Positions 36,106 to 45,778 are shown, counted from the first letter of the stretch. The stretch is 64,000 nucleotides of DNA from Paenibacillus sp. PAMC 26794 (GCF_000316035.1 NZ_ANHX01000062.1:48688-112687), one strand, 5' to 3'. Numbers and translations are program-made. Notes: a model not told the origin generated them from the sequence alone.

Positions 36106-36981
36106 TCACTTTTCTGAAACGGCTTTATGTCCAAGCCAGCTCTTGAGCAGCAACGTGGCGAGAGCCAGAATCAGGAGCAGGGAAGCTACGGCAAACGAAG
36201 CCGAGAATTGATATTCGTTATACAAAATCTCGACATGAAGTGGTAACGTATTGGTCTCTCCGCGGATATGCCCGGACACCACAGATACGGCTCCGAACTC
36301 GCCCATAGCGCGGGCATTACACAGAATAATGCCATATAGCAGCCCCCATTTGATGTTGGGCAAGGTTACACTCCAGAAGATTCGCCACCCAGAAGCACCT
36401 AGCGTAACCGCCGCTTCTTCTTCCCGGATTCCCTGGTCCTCCATCAGCGGAATCAGTTCTCTCGCTACGAACGGGAAGGTAATAAACAACGTTGCAATCA
36501 CAATGCCTGGCAGCGCAAAAATGATTTTGATATCATGCTCGGACAGCCACGGCCCAAACCACCCATTCGAACCAAAGACCAATACAAAGATCAACCCGCC
36601 CACCACAGGCGAAATTGAAAAAGGAAGATCAATCAGGGTGATCATAAGTCCCTTGCCCTTGAACTGGAACTTGGTAATGACCCATGCAGCGGCCACACCA
36701 AATATCGTATTCAGCGGTACGGTAATCGCCGCAACCAATAACGTGAGTTTCAGTGCAGACATGGCATCCGGCTCGGTAAGAGCCGCGATGTACACACCCC
36801 AGCCCTGCTTCAACGCCTCCATGAGCACAATGGCCAGTGGCAAAATAAGCAGCCATATGAGTACCAGGCTTGCCAGTCCAATCAACAACCATTTGACCCA
36901 TGGAGCTTCCGTTGTTGCACGGTTAGTTCCACGCCCGGTCTTTACGGGTGGAACAGGGCTCAGTGGGATAGAACCCGCCAT
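36106..36981 (-). CDS. cysW: sulfate ABC transporter permease CysW
   Basis: 291 residues, six membrane segments, with the permease EAA loop (EEEAAVTLGASGWRIFWSVT). PFSISPVVGGLIFVLVFG is typical of CysW. It pairs with CysT to form the sulfate/thiosulfate channel. AGGAGG lies eight bases from ATG 36981, which decides it over 37029. No cysA ATPase gene follows; yezD comes next. Confidence 0.92.
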   Translation of the reverse strand: MAGSIPLSPVPPVKTGRGTNRATTEAPWVKWLLIGLASLVLIWLLILPLAIVLMEALKQGWGVYIAALTEPDAMSALKLTLLVAAITVPLNTIFGVAAAWVITKFQFKGKGLMITLIDLPFSISPVVGGLIFVLVFGSNGWFGPWLSEHDIKIIFALPGIVIATLFITFPFVARELIPLMEDQGIREEEAAVTLGASGWRIFWSVTLPNIKWGLLYGIILCNARAMGEFGAVSVVSGHIRGETNTLPLHVEILYNEYQFSASFAVASLLLILALATLLLKSWLGHKAVSEK

Positions 36982-37048
36982 ATGCTGCACCTCCTTTGGT
37001 TTGGGTGAGTGACATCTGATTGTATCCATATTCCACCATGCTTCATTG

Positions 37049-37885
37049 TCATGCTCTGCCCGCCTTCCGACTCCAACGTTGCAAGGAATTAATGATCAGC
37101 AGCAGGATGAAAGAAACCAGAAGCAGCAGCAAAGCTACAGCTGTAGCGCCTGCATAATCGAACTGCTCCAGCTTGGCCATGATCAGCAAGGGGGCAATCT
37201 CCGTTTTCATCGGCATATTACCTGAGATAAACACAACCGAGCCATATTCGCCAATGCCCCGGGCAAAAGCCAGAGCAAAACCCGTCAGCAGCGGTGGAAT
37301 CAGATCCGGCAGCAGAATCGTGCGGAATATCCGCCATCTTCCTGCCCCCAGTGTGGCAGCCGCCTCTTCCACCTCAGCCTCCAGCTCCTCCAACACCGGT
37401 TGCACCGTGCGAACTACAAACGGAATTCCGATAAACATCAGCGCCAGCGTAATCCCGGCCTGTGAATAGGCGAGCTTGATGCCCAAAGGCTCTACAAACT
37501 GACCAATCCAGCCATTGCCGGCATAGATCGCCGTAAGAGCAACCCCTGCTACCGCTGTCGGCAAGGCAAAAGGCAGATCAATGACCGCATCAAACAACCT
37601 TTTGCCCGGAAATTCATACCGAACAAGCACCCATGCCAGGAGTAACCCCAGCACGAGATCAATCAGGGCTGCTGCACCTGCGGTCAGGAAGCTGACCTGG
37701 AAGGAAGCCAGCACCCTGGGATTGGTCGCAACCTCAATCATGGTTGCCCACGTCAGCCCTGTTGAGTTAAATAACAGCGCAGCCAGTGGAATAAGTACAA
37801 CCAGGCTCAGGTAGAACACACTGTAACCCATCGTTAATCCGAATCCGGGCAATGTGCGTCTCCGTGCCACCATCACCTTGCTCAT
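37049..37885 (-). CDS. cysT: sulfate ABC transporter permease CysT (CysU)
   Basis: 278 residues, six membrane segments. PFALPTAVAGVALTAIYAGN and the EAA loop EEAAATLGAGRWRIFRTILL identify CysT. It is partner of CysW downstream and follows the binding-protein gene after 87 bp. GAGAGG upstream of the ATG is the ribosome binding site. Confidence 0.92.
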   Translation of the reverse strand: MSKVMVARRRTLPGFGLTMGYSVFYLSLVVLIPLAALLFNSTGLTWATMIEVATNPRVLASFQVSFLTAGAAALIDLVLGLLLAWVLVRYEFPGKRLFDAVIDLPFALPTAVAGVALTAIYAGNGWIGQFVEPLGIKLAYSQAGITLALMFIGIPFVVRTVQPVLEELEAEVEEAAATLGAGRWRIFRTILLPDLIPPLLTGFALAFARGIGEYGSVVFISGNMPMKTEIAPLLIMAKLEQFDYAGATAVALLLLLVSFILLLIINSLQRWSRKAGRA

Positions 37886-37972
37886 GCACGTTCATCCTCT
37901 CTGCCTTCAGCCGGTCGGGCTGGTTGGCCGCTCACGGCGCGATTGATCGGGTGTTCATTGAACAGAGCAACC

Positions 37973-39052
37973 TTAGCTGCCTGGAACATAGATCTGGTCG
38001 AAGATACCGCCGTCATTAAAATGTTTGGCCTGAGTATCCCGCCATGTACCGAATACATCTTTCAACGTGAACAGTTCAAGCGACGGGAACTGATCCTTGA
38101 ATTTTTCCTCCACGCTGTCCAGCGTTGGGCGGTAATAATTTTCAGCGGCAATCGTCTGTCCTTCTTCACTGTACAAATATTTCAGATAGGCATCCGCCAC
38201 GTCGCGGCTTCCTTTTTTGTCTGCATTTTTGTCCACAATCGCAACCGGTGGTTCAGCCAAGATACTAACCGAAGGCACGACAATATCGAATTTGTCGGGA
38301 CCCAACTCTTTTACCGATAGGAAAGCTTCATTTTCCCAAGCAAGTAGCACATCACCGATGCCACGTTCAACAAACGTTGTCGTAGAACCGCGAGCACCCG
38401 AATCCAGCACAGGCGCATGTTTGAACAATTCTCCAACGAAAGCCTTCGCCTTCTCTTCATCATTGTTATTATGCTTAAGGGCATATCCCCATGCCGCCAG
38501 ATAGTTCCAGCGCGCCCCACCGGACGTTTTGGGATTTGGTGTGATGACTTGGGTATCCCCTTTGATCAGATCATCCCAGTCCTTGATGCCTTTTGGATTG
38601 CCTTTACGTACAAGGAATACAATCGTAGAGGTATACGGAGAGCTGTTATGCTCGTATTTGTCCTGCCAACCTTCGTTAATCAAGCCTTTATCTTCAATCG
38701 CATCAATATCGTATCCCAATGCCAGCGTCACCACGTCTGCATCCAGTCCGTCAATAACAGAACGACTCTGTTTGCCCGATCCCCCATGGGACTGCTTGAT
38801 AGTTACTTCCTGGCCCTTCTCTTTCAACCAATGCGCCGCAAACGCTTTGTTATATTGCTCATAGAGTTCCCGCGTTGGATCGTAGGAAACATTCAGCAGT
38901 TCGATGGCCTTGGCCCCTTCCTTGCCGCCTTCCGCTCCCCCCGATGTTCCTGCCGCACTGGACCCGCCGCTATCCGATCCGCATGCTGCCAGTACCCCTG
39001 TTAACACCAGTGCCAGACCAACCAAAATACCCTTGTGAACTCTCTTTTTCAT
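37973..39052 (-). CDS. sbp: sulfate-binding lipoprotein (Sbp/CysP)
   Basis: About 359 residues. The lipoprotein signal has lipobox LAAC (Cys about 24), then a Ser/Gly-rich linker. The body carries the sulfate-binding-protein motifs LLNVSYDPTRELYEQYN, KQSHGGSGKQSRSVIDGL and TPNPKTSGGARWNYLAAWGY. It delivers sulfate or thiosulfate to CysT/CysW. GGGGGAG lies eight bases before ATG 39052; a GTG at 39061 is too close to it. A promoter about 300 bp upstream leaves a long, structured 5' leader. Confidence 0.93.
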   Translation of the reverse strand: MKKRVHKGILVGLALVLTGVLAACGSDSGGSSAAGTSGGAEGGKEGAKAIELLNVSYDPTRELYEQYNKAFAAHWLKEKGQEVTIKQSHGGSGKQSRSVIDGLDADVVTLALGYDIDAIEDKGLINEGWQDKYEHNSSPYTSTIVFLVRKGNPKGIKDWDDLIKGDTQVITPNPKTSGGARWNYLAAWGYALKHNNNDEEKAKAFVGELFKHAPVLDSGARGSTTTFVERGIGDVLLAWENEAFLSVKELGPDKFDIVVPSVSILAEPPVAIVDKNADKKGSRDVADAYLKYLYSEEGQTIAAENYYRPTLDSVEEKFKDQFPSLELFTLKDVFGTWRDTQAKHFNDGGIFDQIYVPGS

Positions 39053-39120
39053 GAATAACACTCCCCCCGATATAGATCTGCATGACTACCTCAGGCCGGC
39101 TGGACAGGAACGAACGCCCC

Positions 39121-39233
39121 GTGAAAAACAAGAAGACGGAGGAACCCCCGCGCATATCTCCCCATAAAGTCATGCCGGCCCAGGGCCGTGTATGCTTTCA
39201 TCCGGAAAGGATGCGCTGCGGTGTTCCTCCGTC
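39121..39233 (-). promoter_or_regulatory. structured 5' leader with terminator-like stem before sbp
   Basis: An 11-bp perfect inverted repeat (GACGGAGGAAC, 39135-39145 with 39223-39233) encloses three smaller stems: GCGCAT/ATGCGC, CATCC/GGATG (mutually exclusive in part) and CGGCCC/GGGCCG. On the transcript the closing stem is followed by UUCUUGUUUUU, as in an attenuator. It does not match the S-box or T-box consensus that I know. It would suit sulfur-dependent premature termination (inference). Confidence 0.55.
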
Positions 39234-39355
39234 TATACGGTGAGAACGTTATTCTGTTCAGGTTGCATGGTTGCATCTGTCTGTAAAATGACCGTTTTCA
39301 CAATGAAAACAGATTCATTTTTATTATTCCTACCTGTTTAGTAAGTTATATACGT

Positions 39356-39384
39356 ATAATAAAGGCAGTCTATATACCTGTCAA
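39356..39384 (-). promoter_or_regulatory. sigma-A promoter of the sulfate operon
   Basis: On the minus strand TTGACA, a 17-bp spacer and TATTAT. Transcription would start near 39349, leaving a leader of about 300 nt before sbp. Confidence 0.8.
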
Positions 39385-39425
39385 ACGTTTTTTCCGATTT
39401 TTACCGTATTTCTGGGCTATTGGCA

Positions 39426-39464
39426 AAAAAAGAGGAACAACGAACCAACGTCCGTTGTTCCCTT
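39426..39464 (-). terminator. intrinsic terminator of the rhamnogalacturonan lyase gene
   Basis: On the minus strand GGAACAACG pairs with CGTTGTTCC, followed by TTTTTTT after two bases. It lies about 70 bp past the lyase stop codon. Confidence 0.85.
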
Positions 39465-39534
39465 CAGCGAATCCCATGCTTCGCTGGCTATTGTAAACAT
39501 AAACGGAATTGGACGGCAACACCTTGTCCATTCC

Positions 39535-41412
39535 TCATCTGCCCGCATACCGGATATTGGGTACCGGTGGTGTGCTCATGCCTTCTCCCAGATAAAAGCC
39601 GGTGTGTGGCGGTTGATTGTAGGCTACATTTTGCCAAGCGACGCCAAGACGGTACACCGGATCATGCATCAGCGTGTAGATGCGTTTGTCCGTAACTGCT
39701 GTTGTGGTATAGATCCGCAGCGCCGAACTGTCATTCGTCCGCCATACCACTTCTTCTCTCCAGTCCCCGAACAGATCGGCCTGCAGATTCGGCGTAGACT
39801 TGGTTCCGTTGTTGGAAGAAACGCCGGATGCAGTGAGCAGATTCACCGTTGTGTTATTGGCATAGTTCCACTTGTCGATTCGGTTACTGTCCAGCAGTTC
39901 ACGGAGCAAATCACCATCCCACCAGATTCCAAAATTCGTGGAGGAAGGTAGGGTTGTCCCGAGTTTCTGCCCTTTGGCTGTGTACAGACTGCCGTCTGCC
40001 CATACTTCGGCACCTTTATATCTTGGATCGATATCTGCCGCCATGCCGCGTCCAATATCCTTCGTTGTTTTGACTCCCCAGATTAACTGGCCTGTACCTG
40101 CATCCCGGAACTCCACTCCGGCATTAGACGGTGTCTCATGAACCTGAAATACCTCAAGTCCAGGGCGGTCCGGGTCGAGGTCACTCAGGTGCATGGCATC
40201 GCCATGATGGAGTCCTGTCGTGTACAATCCTTTGCCGTTGTCATCCACCGCCATGGCACCATAGACGATCTCGTCCTTCCCATCTCCATCCACATCAGCC
40301 ACACTCAGATTATGATTTCCCTGTCCGGCATAACCCGAATTGCCCGAGGTATTGGAATCAAATGTCCATTGTTTGGTCAGCTGTCCATTCCGCCAGTTAT
40401 AAGCTACCAGTACGGTACGGGTGTAGTATCCACGCGCCATGACCAGACTTGGGCGCTCCCCATCCAGATAAGCAATGGCGGCAAGGAATCGGTCCACCCG
40501 GTTGCCGTAGTTGTCTCCCCAGTCAGACACATTGCCACGCGCCGGTTCGTAGTTCACTGTGGAGAGCGCCTTGCCAGTCTGCCCATTGAAGACCGTCAGG
40601 AATTCGGGTCCAGACAACACATAACCGCTGGAATTGCGGTAATCCTTGCTTGCATCCCCGATGACCACGCCAGTGCCATCCTTGGTGCCATCGGCTGTTT
40701 TCATCGCAACTTCGGCTTTGCCATCACCGTCGAGATCGTACACCATGAATTGGGTGTAGTGAGCGCCGGCACGGATATTTTTGCCCAGACTAATTCGCCA
40801 GAGGCGTGTTCCGTTTAATTTGTAGGCATCGATAAACACTTCCCCGGTATAACCGCTCTGAGAGTTATCCTTGGAGTTGGAAGGGTCCCACTTCACGATC
40901 AATTCATACTGACCATCACCGTCCAGGTCACCTGCACTGGCATCGTTGGCACTGTAGGTGTAGGCTACTCCATCAGGCGTTGTCCCACCTGCGGGCACAC
41001 TAAGCGGTACGGATAGATAGTTGTTGCCCCACACGCTCGCTGCCGCTGAAGCAGCCTGCTCCGTTCCACTCACTACAGGGCGAACCGTGTATTTGGAACT
41101 GCTTGTCCCGCTTGCATCCTGAAGGTTAGTGCTGTTCGTTATGGGCGTAGCGTTCACCTTGGTTCCATCCCGATAAACGTTAAACGATACATTCGAACCT
41201 TCCGTACCCAAGAGTCGCCAACTGACAAACACACCTGTCCCAGTCTTTACAGCCACCACACCGCGATCCAGATATTCCATCTGCCTTGCACCCGCTGCAT
41301 GTGTTACCGGCGTATTGCCAAGGCCAAGCGAAGTAACCAGTAACGCGGAACTCAGCAGGGTTACTCCCGCTGTACGTAGTGTGCGCTTCCACAATGATGA
41401 ACGATTTCCCAT
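39535..41412 (-). CDS. rhamnogalacturonan lyase, PL11 family (YesW-like), secreted
   Basis: About 625 residues. The signal peptide ends near THAAGA. The N-terminal beta domain (MEYLDRGVVAVKTGTGVFVS, then WRLLGTEG) and an eight-bladed propeller with repeated D-x-D-G-D/K motifs (DGDGQYELIVKWDPSNS, YDLDGDGKAEVAMKTADG, ADVDGDGKDEIVYG) are diagnostic of PL11. It cleaves the pectin rhamnogalacturonan I backbone by beta-elimination, using Ca2+. The start is ATG 41412, nine bases from GGAGG. It is monocistronic, with a cre-like site upstream. Confidence 0.93.
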   Translation of the reverse strand: MGNRSSLWKRTLRTAGVTLLSSALLVTSLGLGNTPVTHAAGARQMEYLDRGVVAVKTGTGVFVSWRLLGTEGSNVSFNVYRDGTKVNATPITNSTNLQDASGTSSSKYTVRPVVSGTEQAASAAASVWGNNYLSVPLSVPAGGTTPDGVAYTYSANDASAGDLDGDGQYELIVKWDPSNSKDNSQSGYTGEVFIDAYKLNGTRLWRISLGKNIRAGAHYTQFMVYDLDGDGKAEVAMKTADGTKDGTGVVIGDASKDYRNSSGYVLSGPEFLTVFNGQTGKALSTVNYEPARGNVSDWGDNYGNRVDRFLAAIAYLDGERPSLVMARGYYTRTVLVAYNWRNGQLTKQWTFDSNTSGNSGYAGQGNHNLSVADVDGDGKDEIVYGAMAVDDNGKGLYTTGLHHGDAMHLSDLDPDRPGLEVFQVHETPSNAGVEFRDAGTGQLIWGVKTTKDIGRGMAADIDPRYKGAEVWADGSLYTAKGQKLGTTLPSSTNFGIWWDGDLLRELLDSNRIDKWNYANNTTVNLLTASGVSSNNGTKSTPNLQADLFGDWREEVVWRTNDSSALRIYTTTAVTDKRIYTLMHDPVYRLGVAWQNVAYNQPPHTGFYLGEGMSTPPVPNIRYAGR

Positions 41413-41472
41413 AAACAATTGCCTCCCCCATTGTATTGGTAAGCCCGATGCCCTTGTAGCGCCATCTTTTTA

Positions 41473-41486
41473 TGTAAGCGCTTTAA
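41473..41486 (-). promoter_or_regulatory. putative cre (CcpA) site of the lyase gene
   Basis: TGTAAGCGCTTTAA, with the AAGCGCTT palindromic core of catabolite-responsive elements, 61-74 bp before the lyase start. This fits glucose repression of a pectin-degrading enzyme. Confidence 0.65.
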
Positions 41487-41555
41487 TATATTCATTTTAA
41501 ATTAAACATATAATTCCATCTATAGGTCTAATTTAGTAATTAAATGGTTCGTATA

Positions 41556-41584
41556 TAAAAAAGCCGAAGGATTGCTCCTTCGGT
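41556..41584 (-). terminator. intrinsic terminator downstream of the lactonase gene
   Basis: On the minus strand CCGAAGGA pairs with TCCTTCGG, followed by CTTTTTT. It is about 200 bp past the lactonase stop; the stretch between contains no plausible gene. Confidence 0.8.
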
Positions 41585-41782
41585 TAGCCGTTGCCCATTC
41601 TTCGAATTGCTTCAGTCGACTGGAATCGCAATCAACTGACTCACGGATATGGGACGATTCCCATGTTCTCATAAAAAGACTAAAAAAACTGTAAAACCAT
41701 GTGTTTCTCCATGATTTCACAGCTTATAGACGACCACTTTTTAGATGTAATATTCCACGTTTACTTCACCGTATTACAACTT

Positions 41783-42838
41783 TTATACCACAGGCGCAAT
41801 ACATACCGGACGAGGCAGTTCCAGCTTGAACCCGTTATGCGTCAGACGTCCGTCTTCTTCACTGATCTGGAAACCTACGAGGTTATTGCTGTCCTGATTC
41901 GCCACAACCAGAATCCCACCTGGAAAAATATTAAAGTTACGCGGTGTCTGCCCAATCGTGGATGTCCACTCTACAGCTTCCAGCTCACCGCTCTCCTGGT
42001 CAATATAATAGAGTACGATGCTGTCATCTCCCCGATTGGATGCATACAGGAAACGACCACATGGAGATACACGGATGTCTGCAGCCGTACCCTCTCCTTT
42101 ATGCCCTTCTGGAAGTGTGGAAATGTGCTGCACCGTAGTGAACTCCCCTCTGCGCTCATCGTACAGGAATGCCGTAACCGTGTTATCCAATTCGTTGATC
42201 ACATAAGCCCACTTCGAGTTGGGATGGAACACAAGATGCCTTGGCCCTGCGCCCGGTGGCTGATCCATCTCACGATGGGTAACCAGACGTCCCTCTTCCA
42301 AGCGATACACAATGATCTGATCCAGACCGAGGTCACATACGACAGCATACTGCCCGGACGGATCGGGTTGAATGGAGTGTGCATGCGGCCCTTCTTGGCG
42401 TTCTTCGTTGATTCCACTTCCCGTGTGCTCCACCCATGCACTCATCTCACCAAGCGTCCCCTGCTCGCCTACCGGGAATACATTGACACTGCCACTGCTA
42501 TAGTTGGATGAGAACACCCACTGACCATCCTTGGAGACAGACACATAACATGGAGAAGCCCCTCTGGTCTGTTTTCGATCCATCAGGTGCAGCTCACTCG
42601 TTGCCGCATCTCTCCGATAGACCAACACCTCTCCCTCGTCCGTCTCACTCGCCACATACAGACAGTTTCCATCCGGGGATAGCGCCAGATAAGACGGATT
42701 ATCCACACCATCCATGTGATTGACGATTCGCATCTCTCCTGAATCCGCATTCAACGCACATAGGAATATTCCGGGTTCATCCGCTGACGCATACGTACCT
42801 GTATAGAAAAGCGTTTCCTGTGTTGTGACTGGTTCCAT
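41783..42838 (-). CDS. pgl: lactonase-family beta-propeller protein (6-phosphogluconolactonase type)
   Basis: 351 residues with seven-bladed YVTN-type repeats. LSPDGNCLYVASE, SKDGQWVFSSNYSSGSVNVF, PHAHSIQPDPSGQYAVVCDLGLD and NFNIFPGGILVVANQDSNN match the YkgB/Pgl lactonase family, which hydrolyses 6-phosphogluconolactone or related sugar lactones in the cytoplasm. It is divergent from an AraC regulator 235 bp away. The exact lactone substrate is not certain. Confidence 0.85.
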   Translation of the reverse strand: MEPVTTQETLFYTGTYASADEPGIFLCALNADSGEMRIVNHMDGVDNPSYLALSPDGNCLYVASETDEGEVLVYRRDAATSELHLMDRKQTRGASPCYVSVSKDGQWVFSSNYSSGSVNVFPVGEQGTLGEMSAWVEHTGSGINEERQEGPHAHSIQPDPSGQYAVVCDLGLDQIIVYRLEEGRLVTHREMDQPPGAGPRHLVFHPNSKWAYVINELDNTVTAFLYDERRGEFTTVQHISTLPEGHKGEGTAADIRVSPCGRFLYASNRGDDSIVLYYIDQESGELEAVEWTSTIGQTPRNFNIFPGGILVVANQDSNNLVGFQISEEDGRLTHNGFKLELPRPVCIAPVV

Positions 42839-43073
42839 AACTAAATCTCTCCCTTATCTTGTATATTCACTGTTCTGATTCTTCCCACTGGTATGTACTT
42901 ACCCAATTCATGGGCAACTGCTTCACTTCCTGTAACGTGGCTTTCTAAATCGAGAATACCTCCGGTGAGCGCTCTCATATCTGGCATTGACTCCCTTATC
43001 GCCTCTCACCATAATACAAAGTATGAGACTTAACAACAGACCACCCCTACAGCGTAAATCTGACGGATTTCGT

Positions 43074-43934
43074 ATGCAAAAACTCATTGTGCTTCCGGAC
43101 TCCCTGCTGCAAGAAACCGCAGCTTATCCGGTCACGTCCGGATTATATGTTACCGATATCGGTTACTTTCACGAAGCGGAGCATCATTACCGTGACCGTC
43201 CCAATGGTTGTGAATCACACATTCTGATGTACTGTGCCCAAGGCACAGGCTGGTATACAATGGATGGCAGCAAGACATATGATGTCCGCCCGGGAAACCT
43301 CGTCATATTGCCTGCACATGTTCCTCATGTGTATGGTGCCAACACAGCTGAACCATGGAGTATCTTCTGGATTCATCTGCGCGGGGAACACGCTTTAACC
43401 TACATAGAACCCTTGTTAACCCATTATATTACTACCATGCCACCGGCCAAGGCTCAGAAATGGCTTGAGCTGTTCAATGAATGTTACGGCGCGTTAGAAA
43501 CGGGTTACTCCATGCAGACGATGACATATGCCTCCCAGATTATCGGTTATATGCTTGGTATGCTCGCTTATGGACCGGAGACAACAGGGACAAATGGTGC
43601 GATTGTGAGCAGCAAACGTGCGGCTGAACAATCCGTTCAATATATGCTGGAGCACCTGGAGAACGGAATCACCCTCAAGGAACTGGCGGCACACGCCCGG
43701 CTCTCTGTCCCCCATTATTCTCAGTTGTTCAAACAAGCTACCGGGCATTCGCCCATCGATTATTTCCTGCGGCTTAAGATTCAGCATTCCTGCCGTTATC
43801 TGGATTTTACGGATTGGACCGTGAAGCAGATCAGTTCCGAGCTTGGATTCAAGGACCCGTACTACTTCTCCCGTCTGTTTAGCAAAATGATGGGCCGTTC
43901 CCCCACGGATTATCGAAATAAATCCAAAGGATAG
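43074..43934 (+). CDS. AraC-family transcriptional regulator with cupin domain
   Basis: About 286 residues from ATG 43074, the usual length. The N-terminal cupin (YDVRPGNLVILPAHVPHVYG) binds an effector, often a sugar; the C-terminal double HTH includes ITLKELAAHARLSVPHYSQL and FKDPYYFSRLFSKMMGRSP. The open frame extends upstream (ATG 43023, TTG 42987) but none of these starts has a good ribosome binding site, so the N-terminus is uncertain. It may regulate the divergent lactonase. Confidence 0.85.
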   Translation: MQKLIVLPDSLLQETAAYPVTSGLYVTDIGYFHEAEHHYRDRPNGCESHILMYCAQGTGWYTMDGSKTYDVRPGNLVILPAHVPHVYGANTAEPWSIFWIHLRGEHALTYIEPLLTHYITTMPPAKAQKWLELFNECYGALETGYSMQTMTYASQIIGYMLGMLAYGPETTGTNGAIVSSKRAAEQSVQYMLEHLENGITLKELAAHARLSVPHYSQLFKQATGHSPIDYFLRLKIQHSCRYLDFTDWTVKQISSELGFKDPYYFSRLFSKMMGRSPTDYRNKSKG

Positions 43935-44091
43935 ATGCAGTGAACTCACAGTGCTTCACTTATATCTTTCAGAATTGTGTCGTCAATTCAATTGGCAAAT
44001 TCCAGCAACCTTTTGAACAGAAGGGGCGTCTATAGGGGCAAATAACTTTTATATAAAGGGATCATCCCTGGAAAAGTGAGGCGAACCTATT

Positions 44092-44775
44092 ATGAAAAAA
44101 AATATACTTGCTACATTAACTGCGGGAGCTCTGCTCACGCTGTCTCTAAGTGCAGGCCCGATCAACGCTGCGCAGGCCCAATTCACGGATATTCAAGGTA
44201 TCGCAGGAGCAGACAAAATCGAATCTCTCCATCAGGATGGATTCATCAAAGGCGTGAGTGACAGCTTGTTCAAACCTGAACTGGAGTTAAATACCGCTCA
44301 GGGCATTCAACTGATTGCGGACGGCCTGAATCTGAATCTGGACACGATTCGTTTTATCAAAATGCCAGTACCAAGTGACTACTTCTCTGCTGTAAAAGAT
44401 GGCGTATGGTACAGTGATGCATTTATCCGCGCCCAATATAATGGCATTCAGATGTCACAGGGTATCGATCCGTCCAAAACGCTTACTCGTGAACAATTCA
44501 CACTGTTCCTGATGCAAGGTATCGAGGCCAAGGGAGGTCTGCCGATGATTAATATCCAACCTGTGGACATTACCGACGAACAGGAACTTACGCCAGAGTA
44601 TCAAGGTGCCATTCAGCGTTCACTCGTTCTCAAAATCAATGAACTGGATGCCGACGGAAACTTCAATCCCAAACAAACGATTACTCGCGCTGAAGCAGCA
44701 GTGATGATGTATAACGCAATCGAGTACATGGAATCGTTCCACGCACCACAAATCCCGGAAACACCTGAGAAGTAA
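44092..44775 (+). CDS. secreted SLH-domain-like protein
   Basis: 227 residues. The signal peptide (MKKNILATLTAGALLTLSLS) is probably cleaved after INAAQA. The rest reads as degenerate SLH repeats (FTDIQGIAGADKIESLHQDG, FIKGVSDSLFKPE, FNPKQTITRAEAAVMMYNAI). It is likely surface-located; with no other domain its role is unknown. GTGAGG precedes the ATG. Confidence 0.8.
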   Translation: MKKNILATLTAGALLTLSLSAGPINAAQAQFTDIQGIAGADKIESLHQDGFIKGVSDSLFKPELELNTAQGIQLIADGLNLNLDTIRFIKMPVPSDYFSAVKDGVWYSDAFIRAQYNGIQMSQGIDPSKTLTREQFTLFLMQGIEAKGGLPMINIQPVDITDEQELTPEYQGAIQRSLVLKINELDADGNFNPKQTITRAEAAVMMYNAIEYMESFHAPQIPETPEK

Positions 44776-44801
44776 TCATTTCATGGTGGAAGCAGTATGC
44801 C

Positions 44802-44845
44802 AAACAGCCGCACCTTCCCTCAGCAGGAAAGTGCGGCTGTTTTTA
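44802..44845 (+). terminator. intrinsic terminator after the SLH-like gene
   Basis: AACAGCCGCAC pairs with GTGCGGCTGTT around CTTCC/GGAAA-like inner bases, followed by TTTT, about 27 bp past the stop codon. Confidence 0.88.
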
Positions 44846-44890
44846 TTGTATCTATGTCACTGATGCAATCATCAGATTTAACTTTCTAAC

Positions 44891-45517
44891 TTAGAAAGAA
44901 CCTTTAACAACAACCTCAGACAACGGTAAACGTCCTGACGGGCGAGCTGGCTGTGCAGCTTTACCTACAGTGATCAACAACGTTGGCAGAAATCGTGCAG
45001 GAATATTGAATGTTTCCATCAGTTTTTGTGGATTATATCCACCGATTGGACATGTATCGTAACCCAGGGAGCGTGCAGCAAGCATAATATTTTGGGAAGC
45101 AAAGGATGCATTGCGGATCGCTTCATCGCGTGCGATTTGCGGGCTTTGGTAAGCACCGTTGATCTGTCCAACCAATGCGTCACGAACCTCAGCAGTCAGT
45201 GCGCCTGCTTCAACAGCTTGATCGTAGATTACGGTGTTACGGTTTGCTTCCAAATCTCCAAGAACAGCAATCGTAACTGAACTTTCCACGATCTGACTTT
45301 GACCATAAGCAACTGGCAGCAATTTCGCTTTGTCTGCTTCGGATTCAATCACGAGGAATCTCCAGTGTTGCAGGTTCCAAGAAGATGGTGCTTCAGCAGC
45401 TGCTGTCAAAATCGCATTGAGATCAGCTTCAGGCAATTCAAAACCTTTTTCGTACTTTTTGACAGCATGGCGTTCGCTAATAACGCGAAGTGTTTCATTT
45501 TTTTCAATGCCTGACAT
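44891..45517 (-). CDS. nitroreductase family protein (YodC-like)
   Basis: 208 residues. ERHAVKKYEKGFELPEADL and AAAEAPSSWNLQHWRFLVI are FMN-binding motifs of the nitroreductase fold; GYDTCPIGGYNP is the C-terminal signature. It is an NAD(P)H-dependent flavoenzyme reducing nitro or quinone compounds. GGGGAG lies eight bases before ATG 45517; a GTG at 45526 is too close to that site. An Rrf2 regulator lies 262 bp upstream on the same strand and may control it. Confidence 0.88.
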   Translation of the reverse strand: MSGIEKNETLRVISERHAVKKYEKGFELPEADLNAILTAAAEAPSSWNLQHWRFLVIESEADKAKLLPVAYGQSQIVESSVTIAVLGDLEANRNTVIYDQAVEAGALTAEVRDALVGQINGAYQSPQIARDEAIRNASFASQNIMLAARSLGYDTCPIGGYNPQKLMETFNIPARFLPTLLITVGKAAQPARPSGRLPLSEVVVKGSF

Positions 45518-45778
45518 GTGTTCCACTCCCCAGAATCTAGTTTGTTTATTCTTCTTTACTTTCGCAAGGTGATCTCGAAGTTTACTCTACCAGGGATTTT
45601 CCTTCCGAAAATAACATCAGCGCAGACGATTTCTCCTCATCTGTGTTCAGGTTATGCCCGGAATCGCTTGAGAACATCAATGGATCTTTCACCGGAGCAT
45701 ACGCCAATGCCATAACTTGTCCACCATGCCTGACTAAACCAAGGCCATGTCATGAAGAACCAATCGTTGTGGACTCCG

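Noticed and set aside
36251..37012. 253-codon plus-strand frame opposite cysW
   Set aside because: Shadow of a well-supported permease gene; the translated product is not protein-like.
39241..39270. GTTATTCTGT stretch in the sulfate leader as a further copy of the 33.8-kb element
   Set aside because: Only about ten bases match; the flanking tail and stems are missing.
41699..42511. 270-codon plus-strand frame overlapping the lactonase gene
   Set aside because: Antisense shadow of the beta-propeller gene, with atypical composition.
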